A stretch of 64,000 bases of DNA from CAWCTB01 sp963798275. GTDB taxonomy: Bacteria > Acidobacteriota > Terriglobia > Terriglobales > Acidobacteriaceae. The notes beneath the pieces were generated by a model. That model saw nothing but the letters and a program-made list of their open reading frames with translations, searched no databases and was not told the DNA's origin. A program made the translations under genes and the position numbers. The stretch covers positions 23,673 through 87,672 of the forward strand of contig CAWCTB010000005.1 of NCBI GenBank assembly GCA_963798275.1, read 5' to 3'. Of this stretch, positions 38,648 through 46,959 are shown in pieces (positions within the stretch are counted from its first letter, which is position 1; each line of letters begins with the position of its first letter).

Positions 38648-39118
38648 CTACGCCTCGTCGTGAATCGTGACCAGTTTTAACACTTCCAACTCGCGCTTGC
38701 CATTTGGGGTGACCACTTCGCTCACGTCCCCCACTTTCTTGCCCAAAAGTGCGCGGCCGATCGGCGAAGTCGTTGAGATCAACCCCTTGGTGACATCCGA
38801 CTCTTCGCTGGTGACCAGCTTGTACTCAATTTCCTCGTCTTTCGTGGAGTCGAAGACGACCACGGTCGAGCCAATCGCCGCCCGGTCTTTCGGGATATTT
38901 GCCATGTTGACCAGCGACAAGTCAGCCATGCGCTTCTTCAACTGTCCCAGGCGGGCGCGCACGAACTCCTGCCGCTGCTTGGCCATGTGATATTCGGCGT
39001 TCTCGCTGAGATCGCCCATCGCCACGGCCTTCTTTAGTTCCTTCGGCAGTTCGTGGTTGAGCTCATATTCAAGGGTTTGGATCTCTTGCTCGAGCTTCTT
39101 CTTGATGTGTTCAGGCAT
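38648..39118 (-). CDS. greA: Transcription elongation factor GreA
   Basis: Rescues backtracked RNA polymerase by stimulating transcript cleavage. The N-terminal coiled-coil (HIKKKLEQEIQTLEYELNHELPKELKKA) carries the acidic tip with MGDLSENAEYH, followed by the FKBP-like C-terminal domain (STVVVFDSTKDEEIEYKLV, SPIGRALLGKKVGD). ATG 39118 gives 156 residues, the family norm. The frame continues upstream to 39271, but that part has no family resemblance. Confidence 0.96.
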   Translation of the reverse strand: MPEHIKKKLEQEIQTLEYELNHELPKELKKAVAMGDLSENAEYHMAKQRQEFVRARLGQLKKRMADLSLVNMANIPKDRAAIGSTVVVFDSTKDEEIEYKLVTSEESDVTKGLISTTSPIGRALLGKKVGDVSEVVTPNGKRELEVLKLVTIHDEA

Positions 39119-39371
39119 ACTTCGATGGATGCGCTCGGGAGCCTGCAAGGCCCCCCGAAACATTCGATGATTATACGCGACTGGCAGGCTCCCGGCTGTC
39201 GTTCTGTCCCCCAACCGCAGGCTACGGATCCACATTTCGCCGGCACCACGGCTGCGGCGAATAGAAACCATTTACTTTCATTTGAGGCCGTCAGCCCGCT
39301 TCCTGCCCAAGCGCAGAAACTCTGGTCCGCAGCCTGTGCTGCAGCCCGCATTCCTTCAAAACCCGCGTCAA

Positions 39372-39401
39372 TTGACGTTTTCCGGCGATTGGAGGTACAC
39401 T
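39372..39401 (+). promoter_or_regulatory. Candidate carD promoter
   Basis: TTGACG (39372-39377) and TACACT (39396-39401) are 18 bases apart, a fair sigma-70-type pair about 70 bases before the CarD ATG. The divergent greA lies on the other side. Confidence 0.4.
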
Positions 39402-39469
39402 GGCGCTATTAATACTGATGTCCCCTCATACCACCTTGGATCGACCGCTTGGGGAGCGGCACGGCCCTC

Positions 39470-40000
39470 ATGAATAACCAAAGCTTCAGTATCGGAGACA
39501 AGGTCGTCTATCCCAACCATGGGGTCGGCGTGATTGAGCAGATCAGCAGTCGCACGATCGGCTCACAGGTCGAACGATTTTACCTTCTGAAGATCAAAGC
39601 CAGCAGTCTTAAGGTCATGGTGCCGTTTCATAACGTCGGCACGGTTGGCCTTCGCCGCGTGGTTCGCAATGGCGAGGTGCAGAAGATCCTGGATTTTCTC
39701 ACCGACGGTAAATGCGAGAACCACGCCGACTGGAAATACCGGTTCAAAGAGAACTCCGACAAGATGCGAACCGGCTCCCTCCTCGACGTAGCCGAAGTCC
39801 TCAAAGGTCTCCTCCTCCTCGCCCAAGCCAAGTCTCTGAGTTTCCGGGAAAAGAAGATGCTCGAACGGGCCCGCTACCTCTTGGTCAGCGAACTCGCCAT
39901 GGCCAAGAATTGGGAAGAGGTCGAAGTCGAGGACATGCTCAACCGCGCCCTCTCCAAAAGTAAACTGCGCTTCCCCGAAGCCTCCATGATGGAAGCCTAG
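39470..40000 (+). CDS. CarD-family transcription regulator
   Basis: Binds the RNA polymerase beta subunit and stabilises the open complex. The N-terminal RNAP-interaction domain has FSIGDKVVYPNHGVGVIEQI and the C-terminal helical DNA-binding domain has the AEVLKGLLLLAQAKSLSFREKKMLERA block. It is 176 residues from ATG 39470 (MNNQSFSIGD). An in-frame TTG at 39449 is less likely. It stands alone, divergent from greA. Confidence 0.94.
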   Translation: MNNQSFSIGDKVVYPNHGVGVIEQISSRTIGSQVERFYLLKIKASSLKVMVPFHNVGTVGLRRVVRNGEVQKILDFLTDGKCENHADWKYRFKENSDKMRTGSLLDVAEVLKGLLLLAQAKSLSFREKKMLERARYLLVSELAMAKNWEEVEVEDMLNRALSKSKLRFPEASMMEA

Positions 40001-40020
40001 CTGGCCGTCGCACCCATCTG

Positions 40021-40140
40021 TTTTGAAGGGGCACAGCTTTCATCTGTGCCGTTACGGTCTGCTTAAAACCGGGCTTCACAGGCTGCGGAAAAATCTAGTT
40101 TCGTTCAGCCTTTTGAAGGGGCGCGGCTTCGGTCAGCCTT
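40021..40140. repeat. Dispersed hairpin element, family A, copies at 40021 and 40111
   Basis: TTTTGAAGGGGCACAGCTTT starts at 40021, with the stem GGCACAG/CTGTGCC (40030-40036, 40044-40050). TTTTGAAGGGGCGCGGCTTC follows at 40111. These match the copy at 12100 on the other strand. They open the roughly 790-base gap 40001-40788. Confidence 0.65.
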
Positions 40141-40402
40141 CGTGTCACACTATTGACGACAAGCTAGCTACGCATCGCCGAACCGCGCCGTCAAGCCCTT
40201 TATTTTAAGACGCTATCCCCAGTGGACATTCAGAGACGAAAGCACGGCGAACCTGACAAGTTCTGCGGACATTCTCTGACGAAGCAGGACGCAACTCATT
40301 CAAACCGCCTTGGAGCAGGCATTCGCGAAATGGCAATGCTGAAGCTCGAAAGAGCATCGCTGAAATGATGGCAAACGCACGATGTAGGAGTGGGCATCGG
40401 CA

Positions 40403-40567
40403 ATGACGGAAAAGTTTTGGAACGGGTATCGCGGCGAATCGGACTACGGGGATGACTGCGAGTATTTTGCCCTGAAGAAACTGAACGAGGCATGTACAGG
40501 GAGCAACTGTCTATACGACGCTAGAGCCTTGCTCCGACGCGCAATCCGCCGAAGAAGCCTGCACTGA
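40403..40567 (+). CDS. Possible 54-residue protein, unknown
   Basis: A short open frame ATG 40403 to TGA 40567 in an otherwise empty stretch. The composition looks protein-like (MTEKFWNGYRGESDYGDDCE, then FALKKLNEACTGSNCLYDAR), with three Cys and an Arg-rich end. TAGGAG lies 12 bases before the ATG, which is too far for a strong site. No family is recognised, and it could be chance. Confidence 0.25.
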   Translation: MTEKFWNGYRGESDYGDDCEYFALKKLNEACTGSNCLYDARALLRRAIRRRSLH

Positions 40568-40788
40568 ACGGTCTGTCGACGGCAAAGTTGCACGAGTGTG
40601 TAGGTACCGGAGCCGCCCGAGCGGACTTTCAGTCCGCGAGGCGTGGCGGAGTTCCATCCGAGAAGACACGTTTGCCGTTGCCTGCAGACTCGAGGCATTT
40701 ATGAGATGGGTTGTAGTCTGTTCGGACTGCATGAGATGTGCTGGTGCGCAATCGATCCGCGCTTTCGTGTTTTCATCCGCGGCCAGAA

Positions 40789-41232
40789 CTACTCGCAAAA
40801 AACCCGCACCTTCACCTTCTCGCTGTGGTCGTGTGTATCCACGTCGATGGTCAAGTCATTCAACTGATCGACAAGTTCGGTCAGATTGTCGGGCTTGATC
40901 TGGCTCAGGTCGAACGGAATGCCGCGTTCGCGTAACGCCTCGTTCACGTGATCGCGCGCCTGCGGCGGAATCAGCCCGGCCAGCTTTACGCCGGCCCGCA
41001 GCAACTGCATCGGCACGCGAATGTTGACCTTCACCGGGCTGTGGTGATTGCCCTCACTCTCCGAATCGACCAGCACACGCAGGTACTTGGCCTTGGCGTT
41101 CGCTGACTGCGCTCCGTTCGAAGATTCCCCGCTCGAACCCTTCTCGACCGCCGCTATCAGGCGCTCTGCCTCATCGGCGGTGATCTTCCCGGCCGAGAGC
41201 ATTTCCAGAATCTGCCGGCGATGTTCGTTCAT
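40789..41232 (-). CDS. SHOCT-like domain protein
   Basis: 147-residue cytoplasmic protein. The N-terminal MNEHRRQILEMLSAGKITADEAERLI is a SHOCT-like helical motif. The rest has a beta-rich part (KYLRVLVDSESE, KVNIRVPMQLLRAG) and an acidic C-terminus. The function of the family is unknown, but SHOCT-like segments often mediate assembly. AGGAGG directly precedes ATG 41232. It is the third gene of an operon headed by DUF2089. Confidence 0.8.
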   Translation of the reverse strand: MNEHRRQILEMLSAGKITADEAERLIAAVEKGSSGESSNGAQSANAKAKYLRVLVDSESEGNHHSPVKVNIRVPMQLLRAGVKLAGLIPPQARDHVNEALRERGIPFDLSQIKPDNLTELVDQLNDLTIDVDTHDHSEKVKVRVFCE

Positions 41233-41240
41233 ATTTCCTC

Positions 41241-41504
41241 CTACAGAATGCGCACCAGCACCAAGGCGTTGCGGTTGTCGACTTCGATATGTGTGTCGTG
41301 CAGTGAGCTGAAGATCTGCCAGAAGGTCGCGATCGCCCGCAACGGATTGACCCGGCTGATCAGACACACTACGAAGAACAACGGCAGGAGCAGCAGCGCC
41401 AGCGGTAGCAGCAACAGCCATACCAGGAAAAGCGGAATCCACAGCCGGAAGTCGCGGCTGCGGCTCCAGTTGCGCACGCTAATCACTCCCATCACCGGAA
41501 TCAT
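41241..41504 (-). CDS. Small two-helix membrane protein
   Basis: 87 residues with a basic start (VRNWSRSRDFRLW) and one long hydrophobic span (IPLFLVWLLLLPLALLLLP, then FFVVCLISRV), followed by a cytoplasmic tail ending in ALVLVRIL. Its ATG 41504 overlaps the DUF2089 stop by four bases (ATGA), so translation is coupled. The tail may contact the SHOCT-like protein. No named family recognised. Confidence 0.7.
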   Translation of the reverse strand: MIPVMGVISVRNWSRSRDFRLWIPLFLVWLLLLPLALLLLPLFFVVCLISRVNPLRAIATFWQIFSSLHDTHIEVDNRNALVLVRIL

Positions 41505-41887
41505 GGCAGCGCCTCCAGTTCGCGAATGGCTTCCTCGGCGGTGATCTCGCCTCGCCGTAGCCGGTCCAGAACCTCTGGTTTGGAAGGTGTCGGGTTCGTG
41601 TCAACGAATTCCAGGCTCTGGGCAATCCTCGTGAGCCGCCCCTTGATGGTCGGATAGCTCACGCCGAAGACTTGCTCCATCTCCTTGATCGATCCGTGGG
41701 ACCGCACGAACGCCGTAATAAAGACCTGGTCATCGGAGCTGAGCCGGGCCAACTGCGGCAGTTCGAACGAGCCCTCGATGGCAATATCGCGCTCAGCCAG
41801 GCGAACCCGCTCGATCACGATCGGACGTCCTTGCGTCAGCCGTGTCAGTTCCTGCCAGTCGAGAGTCGCATTCGCTTTGGTTGGCAT
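41501..41887 (-). CDS. DUF2089-family transcription regulator
   Basis: 128-residue putative regulator. The helical DNA-binding core reads GSFELPQLARLSSDDQVFI, TAFVRSHGSIKEMEQVFGVS and YPTIKGRLTRIAQSL, the DUF2089 signature of sigma-factor-like helix-turn-helix proteins. The C-terminus carries VLDRLRRGEITAEEAIREL, a SHOCT-like motif of the same shape as in the downstream 40789 protein. AGGAAG precedes ATG 41887. It likely controls its own three-gene operon. Confidence 0.82.
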   Translation of the reverse strand: MPTKANATLDWQELTRLTQGRPIVIERVRLAERDIAIEGSFELPQLARLSSDDQVFITAFVRSHGSIKEMEQVFGVSYPTIKGRLTRIAQSLEFVDTNPTPSKPEVLDRLRRGEITAEEAIRELEALP

Positions 41888-42063
41888 GGGAATCTTCCTA
41901 ACTGCAAACAGTTATAACTCACAAAAGTTAAGATTTCAAACATAAAAACTTAATTTTATTTATCTATTAGTGGATTTATGGTGGGAAAACGAGCTCGGAA
42001 GCTCGAAGGTACATGTACTTTCGTTATCTTGTGTGCCGTGAGAACCTCTGTTAGGTTGCACGT

Positions 42064-42225
42064 GTGGGCACAGGGTATTGGTGTGCCTACACCGCGCCGG
42101 ACCAGTACTGGGGCCAGTTCGATCCGATCTTTGACAGCTCGAATTCACAGGAACTGTTCGCCCTAGATGGGTTACTCTCAGGTAAACCTCGGACGTCGAT
42201 TTTCACCATGATGAGTGCAATTTAA
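42064..42225 (+). CDS. Possible 53-residue protein or remnant, unknown
   Basis: GTG 42064 to TAA 42223 opens a frame with protein-like composition (VGTGYWCAYTAPDQYWGQFD, SNSQELFALDGLLSGK). An upstream piece in the same frame (from ATG 42015, MYFRYLVCRENLC) is stopped by TAG, so it might be one broken gene. No family recognised; no good ribosome-binding site. It lies in the 41888-42573 gap, which otherwise contains the AT-rich repeat below. Confidence 0.25.
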   Translation: MGTGYWCAYTAPDQYWGQFDPIFDSSNSQELFALDGLLSGKPRTSIFTMMSAI

Positions 42226-42247
42226 TGAGCTAACTCTTGTGAGATGA

Positions 42248-42355
42248 ATATTTTGCCTATAACTCTCACGCGCTCAAGATTTTGCGGACCAATTTAAAAA
42301 TTGAACTAATGTTTTCAATATTTTGCGCTTTATAGGAGGGAGGGGGTCCCCTCCC
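42248..42355. repeat. AT-rich direct repeats with a terminal palindrome
   Basis: The word ATATTTTGC or AGATTTTGC occurs three times (near 42248, 42278 and 42318), followed by a GGGAGGGG/CCCCTCCC palindrome (42338-42355). The stretch is markedly AT-rich relative to its surroundings and holds no gene. Confidence 0.5.
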
Positions 42356-42573
42356 TTGTGGAAATCCAGCAGACAAATCAGAATGGTTACCCGTTGATAA
42401 CGCCGTGATTCCGCACATAAGCACTCCGAATCGTCAGCCAAGAGGCGGTAGAACAGCGCTTCAGCGCCGTGCCGCGGTGACCTTTACTTAACGGGAGCCG
42501 GGCACACAGGCGGCCACGGATACGCCAACTCTGGAAATTGCCTCGGAAAGCAAAACGTCGCCGTTTTCCGGCC

Positions 42574-44781
42574 TCACTCCGGGCACTTGCAGTATTGCTC
42601 CAGCCACTTCAACTCCTCGCGCACTTTGATCTTGCCGTGCCACGGGTTCTCCGACAGGGAATGTCCCTCGCCGGGGAAGATCAGCAACGCGCTCGGTATG
42701 CCGAGAGTGTGCAGAGGCGTGTTCAAGCAGGTAGTTTTCGGCTACCGCGACTCGAATGTCTTTCTCGCCGCCGACGATGTGGGTTGGCGTCTTCACCTTG
42801 TCGAGCTGGTAGATCGCCGCCTGGTGGAAGTAGTTCTCGCGGGCCACCGGATCCCACGGCAGGCCGCCGAGAAAAAACGCGTCGTCGTAGGTGGTGTCGT
42901 CGTTTCCCCAGTTCGCGATGTGCTCGACCGCCCCTGCGCCAGTCACTGCGGCCTTGAACTCGTTGGTCTGAGTGATCAGCCAGTTCGTCATGTATCCGCC
43001 GTAGCTGTAGCCGCCAATTACCAGGCGCTGCGGGTCGGCGATCCCGGCTTTCACCAGCGCGTCCACGCCTTCCAGGATGTCGTTGCCCGGACGCGACACG
43101 ATTTTAGGCACAATGCCTAGCGCGAACTGGTCGCCGTATCCGGCGGAGCCGCGGTAATTAGGACGAAACACCAGCCAGCCATTCGACGCCGCGTACAGCG
43201 CCCAGTCATACCAGTCGGCGCCGAACTTGTTGCCGTCAGCGTCCATCGGTCCACCGTGGATCAGGACCAACGTGCGCAGGTTCTTCGCTTCGAACTTGCC
43301 GGGAGGATAGACCAGTTCGCCTTCCACCTTGGTTCCGTCATCCGCCGTCCATTGGAACGGCTTGCCTTGCGGCAAGGCGCGCTCGGTGAAGAGCTTGTTG
43401 AAGGTGGTGATCGGCGTGGCATTGCTGATCTGATCGGCGCTTTCTGCGAGATACACCTCGGTAGGCTTGTCGACCGCCGAATAGGTGAACACAACACGGG
43501 GCGAATGTTCTGCAACGTCGACATGCTCGTAGGTGCCGGCCCAGCCATTCAACTTGTTGAAACTGTCGTTCGCCGACGCCTGCCGGTAAAGGGCCGTCTC
43601 CGTTCCCAGCATCCCGGGAGCGAGCATGCCTCCATTCTGTCGACGGCGTAGCGCGCAACCGCTCCGCCGAACTGCGAGGCCCATCGGGTTGGCTGCCCGG
43701 TGCCGGCGTCGATGGAATAGATGCGCGGCTGTAGATCGGCGTAGGCGGCTTCGACCGATCCCTCCTCGACTTCGAAGAAGATGTTGCGACCGTCAGGGCT
43801 CCATTGCACGTCCTCTTCGACCGCTTGGTTACGGGTCAGTTGCTTGGCTTTGTTTGGCGCGCCGGTTACAGCAGTGTCGGCAACGTAGACTTCGATGGCG
43901 TTCAGTCCCTCGAAACGTTGTGAGACGCTGTCGGTGGCAAAGGCGACGCGGGTTCCGTCGGGAGAGACAGCGATGCTCTTGATGCGATAAGGCGACGAAA
44001 CGATTGCCTGCGCGCCTGGCGTCTCGCCAGTCTCCTTGTCTTTGTTCTCGTGACCTTTCTTCCCTGCCGATCCGGCAATGGCCGTCTGCCGGGCGAGCGC
44101 ATCCGCAACCGAGATGCGGTAGAGTACGTCGCCGCGTTCGCTCTCCCGGTACTGGATGGTATCTTTCCACTTCTCCTTGTAATCGTCCCGCTGCTTCTTG
44201 CTCCAGGGCACGCGGGTGGAGAAGTACAGGGTCTTCGAATCGGGAGCCCAGGAGAAAGAGTGCACTTCCTCTTCGCCCCGCGTCACCGGGAACGCTTCGC
44301 CGCCGTCGACGGGGATGACGTAGAGATGAGTCACTTCTTTGTCGTCGTCATCGGCGCTGCCCGCGGACTTTGCGGAGCTGTCGCCCTCCTCACTCCGGTC
44401 GGAGAGGAACGCAATCCATTTGCCGTCGTTCGACCAGCGCGGACTGGAGTCGTGACCCGATTGCGTCAAGGGAATCAGGCCACGGCCGTTGTCGCGCCAC
44501 AGCCACAGGTCCTGGCGAAAGCGTTCGTTGTCCCAGTCGGCCCGCTCGGTCGCGATCACCACCATGTGGCCGTCGGGAGAAATCTGTACTTTGGTGAGGT
44601 CAACGGCACTGAAGAATTCGTCAAGCGTGAGCTTCGGTTTTGCGGACGGCGAAGTTTGTCCGGAACCCAATATAGACAAAGCAGTGACGATCAGCAGGGA
44701 ACTTGCCAGGAAGAGACGGCGCGATGCCCACGAGGAAGGAGCCGCCGTCGAGAGTGGCACTTGCAAATGTTTCGGTATCAT
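42574..44781 (-). CDS. S9-family prolyl oligopeptidase (two frame breaks)
   Basis: Serine peptidase with an N-terminal signal anchor (LFLASSLLIVTALSILGSG), a WD-like beta-propeller (repeated SPDG-type strands such as VQISPDGHMVVIATERAD and SVSPDGTRVAF-like repeats), and a C-terminal alpha/beta hydrolase. The catalytic Ser is in GGYSYGGYM, the Asp in GGEKDIRVAV and the His in PGEGHSLSE. The frame breaks at about 43638 and again at about 42715, the second time just before the His block. Rebuilt length is about 735 residues. It probably degrades peptides outside the cytoplasm. Confidence 0.9.
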
Positions 44782-44942
44782 CCGTTTCTCTTGAGGAGAT
44801 TCGTCGTTGCCGCCGACCTTGAGTGCAGTCGGCTGGCGGCTGGAGCGCTATCACACCCAAGAGTAACAAAAGTCACTGCGGGTAGTGATTGCGTGGAACG
44901 AGAATAAGCACAGGTGAAACTGTCTCCGCTGGAAGGTTCGTC

Positions 44943-45509
44943 ATGTACGCATTCTTTCCGATCGCGTTGTTCATCGTCGGTACGGTAATCTTCATCGGGT
45001 TGCCTGTGTTATTCAGCTTGCGAGCATACTTTCGCAATCGTGGCCGTCGCACCGCCATTTGCCCGGAGAACCATCAACCCGTGGAGATTGCGGCCGATCG
45101 CAAGTTCGCTTTTTGGACTGCCCTGCGGGGTCAAGAGCACTCGCGGCTGGAGTCATGCTCTCGCTGGCCGGAGAGGGCCGACTGCGATCAGGACTGTCTC
45201 GCCCAGATCGATCCGTCGCCGGAAAACCTGGAACGCCTGCTGGCCAAGTGGTACCAGGGAAAGGCATGCGGCATTTGCGGACGCATCCTCACCCAAGCCG
45301 ATTGGCGGCGTAGCCGTCTGGCGCTGTTGAACGAAAAGCAGAAGCTGTTCGAGTTGCGCCATATGCACCTGGATGAGCTGCCGACAACGCTAGACCGCAT
45401 GGTCCCGCTGTGCTGGAATTGCCACCAGGAAGAACGAGCCCGTCAGGCGAAACCTTCTCGCCTGTTCAAAGGTGACCGGCACACGATGGACTCCGCCGTG
45501 AACGACTGA
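44943..45509 (+). CDS. Membrane-anchored Cys-rich protein of unknown function
   Basis: 188 residues with one N-terminal helix (FFPIALFIVGTVIFIGLPVLF) and a cytoplasmic or periplasmic part rich in Cys pairs: ICPENHQPVEI, CSRW and CDQDCL, CGICGRIL, and PLCWNCHQEE. At least eight cysteines in CxxC-like spacing suggest two small metal-binding (zinc-ribbon or rubredoxin-like) sites. No family recognised. ATG 44943 is preceded by GGAAGG. It is followed by a strong hairpin. Confidence 0.7.
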   Translation: MYAFFPIALFIVGTVIFIGLPVLFSLRAYFRNRGRRTAICPENHQPVEIAADRKFAFWTALRGQEHSRLESCSRWPERADCDQDCLAQIDPSPENLERLLAKWYQGKACGICGRILTQADWRRSRLALLNEKQKLFELRHMHLDELPTTLDRMVPLCWNCHQEERARQAKPSRLFKGDRHTMDSAVND

Positions 45510-45570
45510 TTTCGTCCGTTCCGAAGTTTGATGCGGCAATCCCTGACCGCATCGTCGCGCCAATCGTCTG

Positions 45571-45595
45571 CAGGGGAGCGTCCGGCGCTCCCCTG
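45571..45595 (+). terminator. Hairpin after the Cys-rich gene
   Basis: CAGGGGAGCG (45571-45580) pairs exactly with CGCTCCCCTG (45586-45595), with a TCCGG loop, and ATGATTTT follows. It is a strong stem placed about 60 bases past the Cys-rich gene stop. Confidence 0.55.
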
Positions 45596-45661
45596 ATGAT
45601 TTTCCGCCGCGAATTGCAGCCCGCCGCGAATAGTACAATTCGTTGTCGCGTGGAGGCTCCG

Positions 45662-46165
45662 ATGTGGCGGCTGTTTTTCTACTCCTTCGTAGTCCTGGCA
45701 GCGGCATCGGCATGCGGCCAGAGCGGTTCGAGCGTCCATCCCCAATCGCCACAAACCGTTGCTCGCCCATCGCCCCTGCTGCCCTACGCCGGCACATGGA
45801 CCGGCAGCTTCAACGGAAAGCCGTGGCTGATACTGCGCCTGCAGTTGCAGGGGGAGCAACTCACCGGCTCGCTGCAGCACGCGCGCGACATCCAACTGAA
45901 CGACAATGGCGAGATCAAAAGCGTCAGCGACGAAATTGCGCAGGAGACGGTACAAGACGCGAAGGTGAATCCCGACGGACTGCTGCTGAGCGTGAAAGAT
46001 CCCGCATCGCAGGAAACGGACCGCTACACGATGAGGCTTACCGGCGAAGCGACCGCCGAGATCAAGATGATCGCCATGACGCTGCCACCGGGTATGCCGA
46101 AGCCCAAGCCCTGGAAGCTGACGAAAGACAAGTCTGCCGCGGTTGCGCCCGCGCCACCGCGTTAG
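45662..46165 (+). CDS. Secreted protein of unknown function
   Basis: Signal sequence MWRLFFYSFVVLAAASACGQ, possibly a lipoprotein with Cys at the end (weak lipobox ASAC), then a Ser/Pro linker and a beta-rich domain (YAGTWTGSFNGKPWLILRLQ, QGEQLTGSLQHARDIQL). It is 167 residues. The family is not recognised; the GTWTGSFNG-type strands are like many small acidobacterial exported beta proteins. TGGAGG precedes ATG 45662. An open frame continues upstream to 45596. Confidence 0.65.
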   Translation: MWRLFFYSFVVLAAASACGQSGSSVHPQSPQTVARPSPLLPYAGTWTGSFNGKPWLILRLQLQGEQLTGSLQHARDIQLNDNGEIKSVSDEIAQETVQDAKVNPDGLLLSVKDPASQETDRYTMRLTGEATAEIKMIAMTLPPGMPKPKPWKLTKDKSAAVAPAPPR

Positions 46166-46180
46166 CGACACAGCCGGCAG

Positions 46181-46435
46181 CTACCGCGAAAAGTGCACGC
46201 CCAGTCCCGTGAGCATGGCCAGGCCGCCGATGAGGAAAACCGTCATCGTCAGCTCCGGCAACGGACTTTTCGGAAATGCAGTGCGGTAGAGGCGCAGCAG
46301 ACCGCGGCCATACTCGGTTCGGCTGCCGGAAGTACCCAGGTCGCTGGCTCGCATCATCATAAAAATGCGCAGTGCGACGGCGAGCAAAACCAGGAAAAAC
46401 CCCACGATAATAAGCCAATTCGTGATGGAGCCCAT
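46181..46435 (-). CDS. Small two-helix membrane protein
   Basis: 84 residues: one helix at the start (LIIVGFFLVLLAVALRIFMM), a loop with SGSRTEYGRG, and a second helix at the end (MTVFLIGGLAMLTGLGVHF). No family can be named. It is convergent with the secreted protein at 45662 and divergent from the gene at 46587. Confidence 0.55.
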   Translation of the reverse strand: MGSITNWLIIVGFFLVLLAVALRIFMMMRASDLGTSGSRTEYGRGLLRLYRTAFPKSPLPELTMTVFLIGGLAMLTGLGVHFSR

Positions 46436-46586
46436 TCCAACCTCCCGAATGAGAGCCTCGCAAAAACTTTACATCGCGGGCATCCTCGCGCGCACTATTT
46501 TTGATGCCTGACAGGGGGTCGGCGGTTTGGTTAAGCCCCGGTGACGGCTGGTAAACTGCAAAGGAATCCAACGGAAAAGGGCATTG

Positions 46587-46889
46587 ATGATTTCACCGGT
46601 TTTGCGCCTGCTGGGGATGATCGCAGGCATCGGCAGCGCGGTGTTGTTCTGGTTCACCGGAAATGCCCTCGCCGGGCCGTTGCGCCAGGGCCAGTTACTG
46701 CGCCTGGATGCATCCCGCTATCAGCTTTTGGCTTTTCTGTTTGTGCCTGCCTTGATCCTCGCCGTGGTTGCTCTGTTCTGGGTTCCCCCGCGCATGAGCG
46801 GAGAGGGACCGTTGCCGGAAGGCAAGCGGCTTCGCTTACTGCTGGTGCTGGTTTTCGTTGCATCTTTCCTGATCGGAATCGCCCGGTAG
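46587..46889 (+). CDS. Small three-helix membrane protein
   Basis: 100 residues with three hydrophobic segments (LRLLGMIAGIGSAVLFWFTG, YQLLAFLFVPALILAVVALF, RLLLVLVFVASFLIGIA) and Arg/Gly-rich loops. Function unknown. ATG 46587 follows GGAAAAGGG; an in-frame TTG lies one codon upstream. Divergent from the 46181 gene. Confidence 0.6.
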   Translation: MISPVLRLLGMIAGIGSAVLFWFTGNALAGPLRQGQLLRLDASRYQLLAFLFVPALILAVVALFWVPPRMSGEGPLPEGKRLRLLLVLVFVASFLIGIAR

Positions 46890-46959
46890 GAAGTCAGGGT
46901 ATTCTCGCCCGCCAAGGGAAATCGCTTCCGCCTCTACGGTTACAGGGGAGATCGCGAAT

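Noticed and set aside
40643..40867. Plus-strand frame of 74 residues opposite the end of the SHOCT-like gene
   Set aside because: It overlaps a well-supported minus-strand gene and has no ribosome-binding site.
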